Source: Sphingomonas kaistensis (GTDB lineage: Bacteria; Pseudomonadota; Alphaproteobacteria; Sphingomonadales; Sphingomonadaceae). Taken from it: a DNA stretch of 64,000 nucleotides. The stretch is taken from contig NZ_JAATJC010000001.1 in NCBI RefSeq assembly GCF_011927725.1, positions 1,991,001 through 2,055,000 on the forward strand. Direction: 5' to 3'. Below the pieces are notes generated by a model. It had not been told where the DNA came from. It worked only from the letters and a program-made list of their open reading frames with translations, and made no database searches. Numbering within the stretch: the stretch's first letter is position 1; every line of letters begins with the position of its first letter. The position numbers and the translations under genes are program-made. Below, in pieces: positions 1 to 9,518 of this stretch.

Positions 1-298
1 GCGAAATCAGGCTGGCGGTGATGAACCAGGCCATGGTCCGCGCCCCGACCCGGCCAAGCGCCGCGGTATCGCCCATATGCGCCACGCCCGCGACCAGCGT
101 TGCGAACACCAGCGGCGCGATGATCATCTTGATCAGGCGCAGGAACAGGGTGGTGATGATCCCGAAGTAGCCGGCGATCGCTTCAAGCTGCGCCTTGCCC
201 TCGGGCGTGGCGTCGCCGACCCCCGCATTGATCGCCCAGCCGGTAATCAGGCCGAGAACGAGGGCGAAGAGGATGTACCAGGTCAGGCGTTTGGCCAC
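1..298 (-). CDS. Dicarboxylate/amino acid:cation symporter (N-terminal part, runs off window)
   Basis: This is the first 99 codons of a sodium- or proton-coupled dicarboxylate/glutamate-type symporter (DAACS family) of the inner membrane. The protein starts MAKRLTWYILFALVLG and continues through a hydrophobic first helix. The segment containing LRLIKMIIAPLVFATLVAG, between about residues 50 and 70, is the conserved family region after the first helices. The start is a GTG at 298, chosen because AAGGA lies about 10 nt upstream. The rest of the gene lies before the window, so the substrate cannot be told. It is divergent from nothing; the next gene is on the same strand about 120 nt upstream of it. 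Confidence 0.85.
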   Translation of the reverse strand, partial: MAKRLTWYILFALVLGLITGWAINAGVGDATPEGKAQLEAIAGYFGIITTLFLRLIKMIIAPLVFATLVAGVAHMGDTAALGRVGARTMAWFITASLIS

Positions 299-417
299 GC
301 GGGAAAGTCCTTGCAACGACAGTTGGCCCGGGATTGAAGCCCAAAGCTGGCGAACGCAAGGGCTGAGGCCGGTGCGGGAGCCCGGAGCGGTTCGTCCCGG
401 GCCCCCGCCTTCGAACC

Positions 418-2445
418 TCAGGCCAATTCGACCTGCCCGTTCCTGACCACTTTCTCGGCGAGCGGGCCGTTGAGCTCCGCGAGATGATCGAAGCCCGCCT
501 CATAGGTGGCAAGGCCGTGGCTTAGGCTGCGCAGTTCGCCCTCGAGCCCCTGCAGTTCAGCTTCGGGCACCAGCGCCTCGATCCGGTCCCACCCGGACCA
601 GCCGTCGCGCGGGACCATGCCAAGCAATTGCCCGCGCCGCGCGGCAAGCGCGCTTCCGACCTTGCTTGCGGCGGTGGAGGGCGTCGTCACGATCACCTTG
701 TGCACCGGTTCGAGGAGATGCGGCTGGGCGGCGGAAAGCGCCTCCTGCATCGCGATCCTGCCGGCGGTACGGAACGCGAGCTCGCTTGAATCCACGCTAT
801 GATAGCTGCCGTCGGTCAGGGTCACCGCAACGTCGACCACCGGAAAGCCGAGCGGGCCCTTGCCGCAGGCGTCGCGAACACCCTGCTCGACCGCCGGGAC
901 ATATTGGCGGGGAATGGCGCCGCCGTGGATTTGCTCGGCAAAGGCAAAGCCCTCGCCGCGCTGGCGGGGGGACAGATCGATCACCACGTCGCCGAACTGA
1001 CCATGGCCACCAGACTGCTTCTTGTGCCGTCCGCGCTGGGTCACGCCGCGGCGGATCGATTCGCGGTAACGGACCCGCGGCGTGCGTTGGGTGACCTCGA
1101 CCCCGTGCCGCCGCTTGAGCCGGGCCAGGACGACGCCCAGCTGCTCCTCGTTGACCCCCGACAGGACCAAAGCGTGATCCTCTTCGTCATGGTCGACATG
1201 GAGGGTGGGATCCTCCTCCGCCAGCTTGTGGAGTGCGCCCGACAGCTTGACGTCGTCCTTGCGGTCGGCCGGCTGGATCGCGGCCCGCATGTTGCGCGAG
1301 GGCAGCGGCACATCGAGGGCAGGGGGCAGCGGCCCGGTTCCGGCCCAGTCGCCGGCGTGCAGGGAGTCGGCCTTGGCAAACGCCACGACCGCGCCCTCGG
1401 GCGCTTCGCCCAGGCGCTGGTTGCGCTCGCCCTGCAGCGCGAACATCGCGCTTGCCTTGAGCGTCCGGCCGTCGGCGGTGGCCAGTTCCTGCCCCTCCCT
1501 CAAGGGGCCGCCGAGCAGCCGGCCGATGACCAGCCGGCCAAGCTGGTGGGCATGGCTGACCTTGACTGCATGGACGGCGGGCCGATCCACTCCCAACCGG
1601 TCGGCAGTCGCCGACGGAGCGGGTGCCTCATGGCGCAGCGCCTTCATCAGCCGCCGCACTCCGAAACTGCTCGAGGCGGACCCGAACAGCACCGACACGC
1701 CAAGGTTTTCGCTGGTTTCGCGGGCAAGGTCGTCCAACACGCGGGCAGGCTCCGGCACCTCGTCCATCAGCACCTGCTCGAGCAGGGCATCGTCATGGTC
1801 GGCAAGCTGTTCGAGCAGGCGGGTGCGGGCCTGGGCCTCGACCGCGTCCAGTTCGGCCGGCATCGGGATCGGCTCGGACGGCTTGCCCGGGCGGTAATGA
1901 AAGGCGCGTTCCAGCGCGACGTCGATGAAACCGGTGACCTTGTCGCCGGTGGTGATCGGCACCTGACGAGCGATCAGCGGCGACACGCTCAGCGGCTGCA
2001 GCGCTTCCAGCAGCTCGCCGATCGAGGCCCGCGCGCCGTCGATCCGGTTGACGAAGATGAGGTGGGGCAGGCCAAGCTCGTCGAGCAGCCGGAGCATCGG
2101 CGCTGCAAGCGGTGCGCGGGCGGGATCGGGATCGACCACCACCACTGCCAGATCGGCCAGCGCCAGTGCGCGGGCGCCATCGGCCTGGAAGCCGGTTCCG
2201 CCCGGTACGTCGATCAGCGCGAAATGCTCGCCCAGCCAGTCGAACCCCATCAGGTTGAGTTCGGTCGATCCGCCCCGCGCCCGAGCTTCCGGGCTCCAGT
2301 CGCCGACGCTGTTCCGGGCGGCGGTGTCGCCTTGCCGGTCGATCGTGCCGCTGGCGTACAGCATCGCCTCGGCAAGGCAGGTCTTGCCTGCGCCCGCCGG
2401 ACCGACCAGCGCGATGGCTCTCGTGCCTGTGATGGCCTCATGCAT
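418..2445 (-). CDS. Elongation factor G-like GTPase (EF-G paralog)
   Basis: This 675-residue protein has the five-domain layout of translocation factor EF-G: a GTPase domain to about residue 240, a beta-barrel domain, and EF-G domains III-V with the usual run through GGHGQFGDVVIDL. The P-loop is GPAGAGKT at 15-22 and the base-recognition motif is NRID at 133-136 instead of NKxD. The DxPGH motif reads DVPGG at 79-83, so the histidine that activates water in EF-G is absent, and the switch I RGITI motif is degenerate (RGGST). It is therefore a divergent paralog rather than the main EF-G, perhaps with weak or altered GTP hydrolysis. Its cellular role is not known from the sequence. Confidence 0.85.
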   Translation of the reverse strand: MHEAITGTRAIALVGPAGAGKTCLAEAMLYASGTIDRQGDTAARNSVGDWSPEARARGGSTELNLMGFDWLGEHFALIDVPGGTGFQADGARALALADLAVVVVDPDPARAPLAAPMLRLLDELGLPHLIFVNRIDGARASIGELLEALQPLSVSPLIARQVPITTGDKVTGFIDVALERAFHYRPGKPSEPIPMPAELDAVEAQARTRLLEQLADHDDALLEQVLMDEVPEPARVLDDLARETSENLGVSVLFGSASSSFGVRRLMKALRHEAPAPSATADRLGVDRPAVHAVKVSHAHQLGRLVIGRLLGGPLREGQELATADGRTLKASAMFALQGERNQRLGEAPEGAVVAFAKADSLHAGDWAGTGPLPPALDVPLPSRNMRAAIQPADRKDDVKLSGALHKLAEEDPTLHVDHDEEDHALVLSGVNEEQLGVVLARLKRRHGVEVTQRTPRVRYRESIRRGVTQRGRHKKQSGGHGQFGDVVIDLSPRQRGEGFAFAEQIHGGAIPRQYVPAVEQGVRDACGKGPLGFPVVDVAVTLTDGSYHSVDSSELAFRTAGRIAMQEALSAAQPHLLEPVHKVIVTTPSTAASKVGSALAARRGQLLGMVPRDGWSGWDRIEALVPEAELQGLEGELRSLSHGLATYEAGFDHLAELNGPLAEKVVRNGQVELA

Positions 2446-2624
2446 GGTTGCAACTCTCCTTGCGTCCGGGTTGCGGCGCGCTGAGTCGCTGTGGGCGCCT
2501 CACGCGCCAGGGGAGGGCAAGGGTCTGCCTGTTGGACATGGATGGCAAGGGGAACGGTCGCCGCAAACCGGCGGTTGGGCGATTATCGTATTTTCGTTTC
2601 TGACCCCCCGGAGTTCCGCCCCTC

Positions 2625-3848
2625 ATGGCCAGTGCCGCCGCAGCCCGCGACAAGGGCCGATCCGCGACATCGCCGACCGACATTCCCTCGCAGGGCTGGA
2701 TCGAGATCGCCAAGCGGACGTGGAGTCAGGTCGGCAAGGACAATGTCGGGATCGTCGCGGCGGGAGTCGGCTTCTATTTCTTCCTGGCGCTGGTCCCGCT
2801 GCTCGGCGCGACGGTGCTGACCTACGGATTGTTCACGACGCCGGAGGCGGTGGTCCGACAGGCGCAGGGGCTGACCGCCTTCCTGCCGGGCGGAGCCGCC
2901 AAGCTGATCGGCGAGCAGATGCTGAACGTCGTCGAGACGTCGGGAGAGAAGAAGGGCCTCGGCCTCCTCCTCGCCATCGCGGTCGCCTTTTGGGGGGCGC
3001 GCAACGCCGCGGGCGCGATCGTCACCGCCCTCAACATTGCTTACGGGGCGGAGGAGAAGCGCGGCATCGTCAAATCGACCATGCTGGCGCTGGCGATGAC
3101 GCTTGGCGCGATCATCATGGTGGGGGTGGTCGGCGTCGCGATCGCTATTCTGGCGGCGGTCGAAAGGCTGCTTCCCGCCGCCGGACCGGTCGGGCGCTTC
3201 CTGTTCTCGGCCGTCACTTATGCGATGCTGGGCGCCATGGCCGCGGCGGCCGCGGCGACGCTCTATCGCTACGGGCCGAGCCGCCAGCGTGCCCGCTGGA
3301 CCTGGCTTACCCCGGGTTCGCTATTCTTTGCGGTGGTGTGGCTGCTGCTCACGTTGGGGTTCGGTTTCTACGTCCGCAACTTCGCCAGCTACGGAGCGAC
3401 CTATGGCGCCCTGTCGAGCGTGGTGGTGCTGCTGACCTGGCTCTACCTCTCGAGCTATGTCCTGATCTTCGGTGCCGAGCTCAACAGCGAGGTCGAGCAC
3501 CAGACCGCCAGAGACACATTCGCAAAACCGGGCGAGCAATCGCCGGGTGCGCGCGGGACCTTTGGCGCCGATCACGTCGTCCAGAAGGAAAATGAAGAGC
3601 GGCCGCCGGTCGACGCCCGCCCGATTGAAGTCGTTGCACCGCAGCGGGAAGACGACAGGGGCCATCCCTATCTCGCCAGCCGCCTCGCCTCACGCACCGG
3701 ACAGCTGGCCGGCGCACGCAGGATCTCGATGCTGAGTTCGGGGCTGGCGACGCTTGGCCTCGGGTTCCTCAGGAAGCGCGGGTCGGAAAAGGCCGGTGCG
3801 CTGCTGCTGGTGACCGCTGCCGGACTTGCGCTGCTGAACCGCCGCTAG
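2625..3848 (+). CDS. YihY/BrkB family inner-membrane protein
   Basis: This 407-residue integral membrane protein belongs to the YihY/virulence factor BrkB family. A soluble N-terminus of about 40 residues is followed by six hydrophobic segments between roughly residues 45 and 290, with the family features GIVAAGVGFYFFLALVPLL near 43-61 and ATYGALSSVVVLLTWLYLSSY near 258-278. The C-terminal 110 residues are polar and end in a short hydrophobic stretch. The family was once called ribonuclease BN in error and its function is still unclear; a transport or envelope role is inferred. An AT-rich stretch (TTATCGTATTTTCG) about 35 nt upstream may hold its promoter. Confidence 0.85.
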   Translation: MASAAAARDKGRSATSPTDIPSQGWIEIAKRTWSQVGKDNVGIVAAGVGFYFFLALVPLLGATVLTYGLFTTPEAVVRQAQGLTAFLPGGAAKLIGEQMLNVVETSGEKKGLGLLLAIAVAFWGARNAAGAIVTALNIAYGAEEKRGIVKSTMLALAMTLGAIIMVGVVGVAIAILAAVERLLPAAGPVGRFLFSAVTYAMLGAMAAAAAATLYRYGPSRQRARWTWLTPGSLFFAVVWLLLTLGFGFYVRNFASYGATYGALSSVVVLLTWLYLSSYVLIFGAELNSEVEHQTARDTFAKPGEQSPGARGTFGADHVVQKENEERPPVDARPIEVVAPQREDDRGHPYLASRLASRTGQLAGARRISMLSSGLATLGLGFLRKRGSEKAGALLLVTAAGLALLNRR

Positions 3849-4327
3849 CGCCCCGCGGCGATGTCGCGCAGGACGGGGCCGAGCGAGGAGGGATGGACCA
3901 GCTTGGCGGCTTCCTCGGGCGCGAACCAGCCGCGCTGCCGTTCGTCGGCTTCGGGATAATCCTCGGCCACGCTTTCGACACGCAGCGGAAACACCGCCAT
4001 CTGCCACTCGATCTCGCCCGCCAGCCGGTAGCGCTTGCGCTTGGGGACCACCGTCAGGACGGTGTTGGCGACGGTGCCGCTGACCCCGGCCTCCTCCCAG
4101 GCCTCACGTTCCGCGGTGGCGGCAAGGGGTCGGCCACGCAGGGCCCAGCCCGCCGGGAGGACCCATCGCCCCGACGACTTGGCCTTGACCAGCAGGACTT
4201 CGAGCCGCCCTTCGTGGCGGCGCCAGCACAGCGCACCGGCCTGGGCCGGCTTGCCGCCGAGGCGCGGCACTTCCAGCGTGTAGAGAAAGCGGCAGAACGG
4301 AGTGTGGATGCCCATGAGGCGCTCCAC
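3845..4327 (-). CDS. Nudix hydrolase
   Basis: This is a 160-residue Nudix-fold pyrophosphohydrolase. The Nudix box is recognisable near residues 60-82, ending REAWEEAGV, which supplies the metal-binding glutamates. The first Glu of the consensus G-x5-E is an Arg here (GWALRGR); this G-W-x4-R form occurs in the diphosphoinositol/dinucleoside polyphosphate-like subgroup, so it is not evidence of inactivation. The substrate is unknown. An alternative start is the Met four residues in (MGIHTPFCR). The stop codon overlaps the stop of the convergent yihY-like gene by 4 nt. Confidence 0.85.
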   Translation of the reverse strand: MERLMGIHTPFCRFLYTLEVPRLGGKPAQAGALCWRRHEGRLEVLLVKAKSSGRWVLPAGWALRGRPLAATAEREAWEEAGVSGTVANTVLTVVPKRKRYRLAGEIEWQMAVFPLRVESVAEDYPEADERQRGWFAPEEAAKLVHPSSLGPVLRDIAAGR

Positions 4328-4354
4328 TACTCCATCATGGTTAGCGAGTGGTGA

Positions 4355-5260
4355 CTATTCGGCGGGAAGCAGCCGCTGCTCGGTCGCGCTCTTCATCAGC
4401 GCGGCCTGCAGCTTCTCGAACGCCCGGACCTCGATCTGGCGAATCCGCTCGCGGCTGACGCCATAGACCTGGCTCAATTCCTCCAGCGTCTTGGGATCGT
4501 CGGCCAGACGGCGTTCGGTGAGGATGAACTTCTCGCGTTCGTTGAGCGATTCCATCGCATTGGTCAGCAGCATGTGCCGGACCTGCTTTTCCTCTTCGTC
4601 GGCGACCAGCTCGTCCTGCAGCGGGCCGTTGTCGACCAGGAAGTCCTGCCACTGGCTCTCGGCACCCTCGTCGCCCTTGAGCGGCGCGTTGAGGCTGGTG
4701 TCGCCGCCCATCGACATGCGGCGGTTCATCGAGATGACCTCTTCCTCGGTGACTCCGAGATCGGTCGCGATCTTGGTCACGTCGGCAGGCTTGAGGTCGC
4801 CCTCCTCGAACGCGTCGATCTGGTTCTTCATCCGGCGCAGGTTGAAGAACAATTTCTTCTGCGCGGCGGTGGTGCCCATCTTCACCAGGGACCACGAGCG
4901 CAGGATGAATTCCTGGATGCTCGCGCGGATCCACCACATGGCGTAGGTCGCCAGGCGGAAGCCCCGGTCGGGCTCGAACTTCTTGACGCCCTGCATCAGG
5001 CCGATGTTGCCCTCGCTGATCAGTTCGCTGACCGGCAGGCCGTAGCCGCGATAGCCCATGGCGATCTTGGCCACGAGTCGCAGGTGGCTGTTCACCAGCT
5101 TGGCCGCGGCGTCGGTGTCGTTATGCTCCCGCCAGCGCTTGGCGAGCATATATTCTTCTTCCGGGGCAAGGATCGGAAATTTCTTGATCTCAGACAGATA
5201 GCGGTTGAGTCCGACTTCGCCGGCGCCCGCTGGGATCGATAATGCCTTTGCTTGTGCCAT
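4355..5260 (-). CDS. rpoH: RNA polymerase heat-shock sigma factor (sigma-32)
   Basis: RpoH directs RNA polymerase to heat-shock promoters such as those of chaperone and protease genes. The 301-residue protein has sigma region 2 (NSHLRLVAKIAMGYRGYGLP and the -10-recognition helix with YAMWWIRASIQEFI), the RpoH box QKKLFFNLR near 134-142 that is specific to sigma-32, and region 4 with the helix-turn-helix LSQVYGVSRERIRQIE near 263-278. Length and start are normal for the family. Sphingomonads may carry more than one rpoH; nothing here tells which paralog this is. Confidence 0.97.
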   Translation of the reverse strand: MAQAKALSIPAGAGEVGLNRYLSEIKKFPILAPEEEYMLAKRWREHNDTDAAAKLVNSHLRLVAKIAMGYRGYGLPVSELISEGNIGLMQGVKKFEPDRGFRLATYAMWWIRASIQEFILRSWSLVKMGTTAAQKKLFFNLRRMKNQIDAFEEGDLKPADVTKIATDLGVTEEEVISMNRRMSMGGDTSLNAPLKGDEGAESQWQDFLVDNGPLQDELVADEEEKQVRHMLLTNAMESLNEREKFILTERRLADDPKTLEELSQVYGVSRERIRQIEVRAFEKLQAALMKSATEQRLLPAE

Positions 5261-5320
5261 CTTGAAATCACGTCCTTGCCTGTCGGAGCGGCTTTCCCCA
5301 CCACTCTGACACCTGAAATC

Positions 5321-6277
5321 CTATACCCCAAGCGCTCTGAACAGTTCCTGCATATCCTGCGGAACGGCGCTCTCGAACGACAGACGGTCCTTCGTCACCG
5401 GGTGAACGAAGCCAAGCCGTGCAGCGTGCAACGCCTGGCGCCGGAAGTTGAGCCTGTTCAATAATTCACGCAGCTTCTGCGCCGGGGCGCGGCCGTAGAC
5501 CGGATCGCCGAGCAGCGGATGGCCGATACTGGCCATGTGGACGCGCACCTGGTGCGTCCGCCCGGTTTCCAGCCGGCATTCGATCCTCGCCGCGACGTTG
5601 TTCACCCCCAGGACCTTATAGTGGGTCACCGCGCGCTTGCCGCGATCCGCATCGACGATTGCCATCTTCTTGCGGTCATGCGGCGAGCGGGCGAGGGCGG
5701 CATCGACGCTGCCTTCCATCCTGGCCGGACGGCCGCCGACCGCGGCCAGGTAGCGCCGGTCGATGGTGTGCGCCTGGAATTGCCGCGCCAGCCCCTCGTG
5801 GGCGACATCGGTCTTCGCCACTACCAGGAGGCCGGTCGTATCCTTGTCGATGCGGTGGACGATCCCCGGCCGCGCCACCCCGCCGATGCCGCTGAGCCGG
5901 CCGGCGCAATGGTGAAGGAGGGCATTGACCAACGTCCCGTCGAGATTGCCGGCGGCAGGGTGCACCACCAGCCCGGCGGGCTTGTCGACCACCAGCAGGT
6001 GATCGTCCTCGTGGACGATGACCAGCGGAATGTCCTGCGCCGGAGCGCTCGCCTGTTCAGGCTGGGGCACGGTCAGGCGAAACTGTTCGGAGCCGTCGAC
6101 CTTGAGCGCGGGATCGCGAACCAGGGCCCCGCCACGGTCGAGCGCGCCAGCCTTGACCAGGCTTTTCAGTCGCTCGCGGCTCATCGTCGGAAGGGCGTCG
6201 GCAAGCGCGCGGTCGAGGCGCCAGCCCGCGTGTCCGGCGTCCAGCGCCACGTCGATGATGTCGGACCCCCCGGTCAT
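5321..6277 (-). CDS. rluD: 23S rRNA pseudouridine synthase, RluD family
   Basis: This enzyme converts uridines of helix 69 of 23S rRNA to pseudouridine. The protein has an N-terminal S4 domain (RLDRALADALPTMSRERLKSL) and a PseudoU_synth_2 domain with the HRIDKDTTGLLVVAK motif, which contains the catalytic Asp. The frame is open to a further Met at 6358, but family members start near MTGGSDIIDVAL, so 6277 is preferred, giving 318 residues. It is divergent from chpT, with about 90 nt between the starts; an AT-rich TTTATCCTAT lies just upstream and may be part of the promoter. Confidence 0.93.
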   Translation of the reverse strand: MTGGSDIIDVALDAGHAGWRLDRALADALPTMSRERLKSLVKAGALDRGGALVRDPALKVDGSEQFRLTVPQPEQASAPAQDIPLVIVHEDDHLLVVDKPAGLVVHPAAGNLDGTLVNALLHHCAGRLSGIGGVARPGIVHRIDKDTTGLLVVAKTDVAHEGLARQFQAHTIDRRYLAAVGGRPARMEGSVDAALARSPHDRKKMAIVDADRGKRAVTHYKVLGVNNVAARIECRLETGRTHQVRVHMASIGHPLLGDPVYGRAPAQKLRELLNRLNFRRQALHAARLGFVHPVTKDRLSFESAVPQDMQELFRALGV

Positions 6278-6369
6278 TGGATAGGATAAATTAGGAACCG
6301 CCCCGCTACTTTCAAGGTCGCCACGCATTGGGTTGAACAAATGACCGTCATCAGCCACGACACGCGCCC

Positions 6370-6996
6370 ATGAACGCGATCGAACTCGCCAGTCTGCTCT
6401 GCTCCCGCTTGTGCCACGATCTGCTCAGTCCGGTCGGGGCGCTCAACAATGGCCTCGAGCTGATGGCCGACGAGCAGGACCCGGAGATGCGGGAACGTTG
6501 CCTCGAGCTGCTCGCGGAGAGCGCCAAGGCCAGCGCCTCGAAGCTCAAGTTCTTCCGCCTCGCCTTCGGTGCGGCGGGCGGCTTCGGAGAAGAGATTGAC
6601 ACCCGCGAGGCGCGCACCGCGCTCGAAGGCCTGTTCGGGGCCGAGAAGAAGATCGAACTTGGCTGGATGGTCGCCGCCGACAAATTGCCCAAGGAAGCGG
6701 TCAAGGTGCTGCTCAACCTTGCGCTGGTCGCCGGCGATGCGCTGGTCCGCGGCGGTCAGCTCGACATCGGTGCCGAGAAGAGCGCCAGCGGGACCGAGAT
6801 CGTGATCCGCGCCGAAGGCCCGCGCCTGCTGCTCGACCCTAACCTCCGCGCCACGCTGGAGCGCGGGGCCGCCGGCACGGTCGAGCCGCGGGCCGCCGGT
6901 GCGTGGCTCGCCCATGCGCTGATCAGCGAAGCGGGCGGCAAGTTGCAGATCTCGCCAGCCGACAGCCCGGTGCTGATGATCGGCGCTTCCTTCTAG
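6370..6996 (+). CDS. chpT: Histidine phosphotransferase ChpT
   Basis: ChpT relays phosphate from hybrid kinase CckA to the response regulators CtrA and CpdR in the alphaproteobacterial cell-cycle pathway. The 208-residue protein begins with the conserved LCSRLCHDLLSPVGALNNGLELM helix, in which His16 is the expected phospho-acceptor, followed by a dimerisation helix pair and a degenerate HATPase-like C-terminal domain that does not bind ATP in characterised members. Length fits the family (Caulobacter ChpT is slightly longer). It stands alone, divergent from rluD. Confidence 0.93.
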   Translation: MNAIELASLLCSRLCHDLLSPVGALNNGLELMADEQDPEMRERCLELLAESAKASASKLKFFRLAFGAAGGFGEEIDTREARTALEGLFGAEKKIELGWMVAADKLPKEAVKVLLNLALVAGDALVRGGQLDIGAEKSASGTEIVIRAEGPRLLLDPNLRATLERGAAGTVEPRAAGAWLAHALISEAGGKLQISPADSPVLMIGASF

Positions 6997-7001
6997 GGCG
7001 G

Positions 7002-7988
7002 TCAGCCCTCTCCGGTTTCGGCCATTTCCCGCTTTGTATCGCTGTCGGCCGGCACCACCGGCTGGCGCAACATGGGGCGCTTGGCGGCAAGGTCGTTGCG
7101 GATGGTGGTGGCGGCTTGCCCGCCTTCGCCCATCGCGTGGCTGATCTGGTCGAGACCGTGGACCACGTCGCCGGCGGCATACAGCCCCTCGACGCTGGTC
7201 CGCATCTTCTCGTCACATACCAGGCAGCAATCCTCCGGGTTGATCTTCGCCCCGACCATTTCCGCCAGGCCGGTATGGGTGTCGGACCCCAGCGCCGGAT
7301 AGATGCTGTCGAAGCTCAGCAACCCCTCGGCGGTGTCGACCGTGATGCACTCCTCGATGCAGCCGATCGCTTCGGCCGGGCCGTCGACGAGGGTCACTCC
7401 GGCCTGTTCGAGCTTGTCGCGGTCCTCGGCGCTGATCTCGAGCTTCTTGTCGGGGGCGATCAACGTCACGTCGGCGGTGTAGGAACGCAGGAAGATCGCC
7501 TCGCCAACCCCGCCCTTGCCCGATCCGATCACGCCGACCTTCTTGTCAGTGACCTCGAAGCCGTCGCAGATCGGGCAATAGCGGATCAGGCCGCGGGCCA
7601 TCGCCTCGTCGTGCAATTCGGGGTCCATCGGCGGCTTGCGGTTGGTCAGCCCAGTCGCCAGCAAAACCGCGCGCGCCCGTTGCGGCCCGCCGCCGCAATC
7701 GGCGGTGAACAGCCCGTCCTCGTCCTTGTCCAGCCGGTGCACCCGCCCGGTCTCGATCTTCGTCCCATATTTCTGCGCCTGGGTGCGCATCAGCTCGAGC
7801 AGTTCCTTGCCGTTGATCCCGTCGGGATAGCCGGCATGGTTGTGGGAGCAGGGGATCCAGCTCGCCCGGCTCTTGCCCTCGTCAACCACCACGATGTCGA
7901 GGTGGAAGCGGGCAAGGTAGATGGCGGCGGTCAGACCGGCCGGGCCGCCGCCGATGATCAGGACGTCGTGAGGTTCTTGGGATGCCAT
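7002..7988 (-). CDS. Thioredoxin reductase-like NAD(P)/FAD oxidoreductase
   Basis: This 328-residue pyridine-nucleotide disulfide oxidoreductase has an N-terminal FAD-binding motif ([17 protein letters not shown], about 9-25), a redox-type CPIC motif near 140 followed by DGFE, a second dinucleotide motif [14 protein letters not shown], and the C-terminal FAD contact GLYAAGDV. Classical TrxB has CATC, so CPIC marks a paralog family whose electron acceptor is not defined; it may be ferredoxin/flavodoxin-reductase-like. The start MASQEPHDV at 7988 is preferred over the Met at 8009, because the extra seven residues are not conserved-looking. The stop is 5 nt from the chpT stop. Confidence 0.85.
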   Translation of the reverse strand: MASQEPHDVLIIGGGPAGLTAAIYLARFHLDIVVVDEGKSRASWIPCSHNHAGYPDGINGKELLELMRTQAQKYGTKIETGRVHRLDKDEDGLFTADCGGGPQRARAVLLATGLTNRKPPMDPELHDEAMARGLIRYCPICDGFEVTDKKVGVIGSGKGGVGEAIFLRSYTADVTLIAPDKKLEISAEDRDKLEQAGVTLVDGPAEAIGCIEECITVDTAEGLLSFDSIYPALGSDTHTGLAEMVGAKINPEDCCLVCDEKMRTSVEGLYAAGDVVHGLDQISHAMGEGGQAATTIRNDLAAKRPMLRQPVVPADSDTKREMAETGEG

Positions 7989-8047
7989 GAGCGCCGCAAT
8001 GAGCGGCATGCCTTGGCGGTTCCTTAGGCGATGTCTAGTAGCGTCGC

Positions 8048-8368
8048 GTGATCGAGCCCATCCGCCTCTTTCTGACGCATCCGTTCGGCCTGACTGTGGT
8101 CGCGCTTGCGGTCATCCTCGCGGGCCTGCTCGCTGCCTTCATGGAGCGCAGGCGGGCGGGCTGGTCGGCCAAACGCCTGGTTCTTGCCGCCACCCTGCCG
8201 CTCCCGCTCCTCTGCGCGATCGCGACGACGACGTTGCTCCTGGTTTCGCCTTGGGACGATTCGCTGCTCGAGGCCGTTTTGCTGACAGTCGGCCTGCTCG
8301 GCACCGCCTTCACGCTTATCGCGGGGGCAATATCGGCGTCGCTGGTCGTCGCAGGGATTCGCCGGTGA
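8048..8368 (+). CDS. Small integral membrane protein, function unknown
   Basis: This 106-residue hydrophobic protein begins with GTG and shows three clear membrane segments, at about residues 13-32, 44-67 and 76-100. I do not recognise its family. Its stop codon TGA overlaps the GTG start of trmD by 4 nt (GTGA), so it is very likely cotranscribed and translationally coupled with trmD and rplS. The coupling is the strongest evidence that it is a real gene. Confidence 0.65.
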   Translation: MIEPIRLFLTHPFGLTVVALAVILAGLLAAFMERRRAGWSAKRLVLAATLPLPLLCAIATTTLLLVSPWDDSLLEAVLLTVGLLGTAFTLIAGAISASLVVAGIRR

Positions 8369-9102
8369 CCTTCCGCGCCTCGGTCCTCACCCTCTACCCC
8401 GACATGTTTCCCGGGCCGCTCGGGACCAGCCTTGCCGGCCGCGCGCTGGACACGGGCAAGTGGAGCCTCGACACCACCAACATCCGCGACTTCGCGATCG
8501 ACAAGCATCGCACCGTCGATGACACGCCGGCCGGCGGCGGGGCGGGGATGGTGCTGCGCTGCGACGTGCTCGCGGCCGCGATCGACAGCGTGGCAGACGG
8601 CCGCCCGATCCTCGCGATGAGCCCGCGCGGCGCCCCGCTGACGCAAGGCCGCGTCCGTGACTTCGTGGCGGGCGAAGGCGCGATCATCCTGTGCGGGCGG
8701 TTCGAAGGCTTCGACGAGCGCATCTTCGAGGCCCGTGCCGTCGAACCCGTCTCGATCGGCGACTACATCCTGTCGGGCGGCGAACTCGGCGCGATGGTGC
8801 TGCTCGATGCTTGCGTTCGGCTGCTTCCCGGCGTAATGGGCGCCCCCGACAGCGGTGTGGACGAGAGCTTCGAAACGGGGCTGCTCGAACATCCGCATTA
8901 TACCCGACCGCAAGAGTGGGAAGGGCGCACGATCCCCGAAGTGCTGCGATCGGGGGATCATGCGAAGATTGCCGCATGGCGTAAGGCCCGGGCAATCGAG
9001 GATACACGGCTACGGCGGCCGGACCTGTACGAGCGCCATGGGGGCGTCTCGCAGGCGTCGCCCTCTGGTGCGCGGCAACGAGACGAAGGTAGATCGAAGT
9101 GA
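8365..9102 (+). CDS. trmD: tRNA (guanine-N1-)-methyltransferase
   Basis: TrmD methylates G37 of tRNAs that read codons starting with C or with G at position 36, using S-adenosylmethionine, and so prevents +1 frameshifting. The 245-residue protein starts [19 protein letters not shown] and contains the trefoil-knot SAM site: the segments [15 protein letters not shown] and [18 protein letters not shown] carry the conserved RYEG-like and GDYVLSGGE motifs. The GTG start at 8365 overlaps the preceding gene's stop, and its own TGA overlaps the rplS start. trmD normally sits after rpsP-rimM; here those genes lie about 20 kb away. Confidence 0.96.
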   Translation: MTFRASVLTLYPDMFPGPLGTSLAGRALDTGKWSLDTTNIRDFAIDKHRTVDDTPAGGGAGMVLRCDVLAAAIDSVADGRPILAMSPRGAPLTQGRVRDFVAGEGAIILCGRFEGFDERIFEARAVEPVSIGDYILSGGELGAMVLLDACVRLLPGVMGAPDSGVDESFETGLLEHPHYTRPQEWEGRTIPEVLRSGDHAKIAAWRKARAIEDTRLRRPDLYERHGGVSQASPSGARQRDEGRSK

Positions 9103-9494
9103 ACCTTATTCAGACCCTCGAGCGTGAGCAGATCGACGAGCTCACCGCCAAGCGCGCCATTCCGGAATTCCGCCCGGGCGACACGCTCCGCGTCGGCGTC
9201 CGCGTCGTCGAAGGCGAGCGCACCCGCGTCCAGAACTACGAGGGCGTCTGCATCGCCCGTTCGAACAAGGGCATCGGCTCCAACTTCACCGTTCGCAAGA
9301 TCAGCTTCGGCGAAGGTGTCGAGCGCGTGTTCCCGCTCTACTCGCCGTCGATCGAAGAGATCGCCGTCGTTCGCCGCGGTGTCGTGCGCCGCGCCAAGCT
9401 TTACTACCTGCGTGGCCGCACCGGTAAGTCGGCCCGTATCGCCGAGCGCCGCGATCCGCGTCCGGCCAAGAAGGCTGCCGAAGCCGCCGAGTAA
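9099..9494 (+). CDS. rplS: 50S ribosomal protein L19
   Basis: This is L19, a protein of the large subunit at the interface with 30S. The 131-residue sequence shows the family core ([54 protein letters not shown]) and a short Ala/Glu-rich alphaproteobacterial tail. The start is GTG at 9099, overlapping the trmD stop as GTGA, so translation is probably coupled. A strong rho-independent terminator follows at 9519-9547. Confidence 0.97.
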   Translation: MNLIQTLEREQIDELTAKRAIPEFRPGDTLRVGVRVVEGERTRVQNYEGVCIARSNKGIGSNFTVRKISFGEGVERVFPLYSPSIEEIAVVRRGVVRRAKLYYLRGRTGKSARIAERRDPRPAKKAAEAAE

Positions 9495-9518
9495 GGCGCC
9501 GCTCAAGGCAAGAAACAG

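Noticed and set aside
3845..4327. Nudix box Glu-to-Arg change as loss of activity
   Set aside because: The catalytic REAWEEAG glutamates are intact and the G-W-x4-R form is known in a Nudix subgroup.
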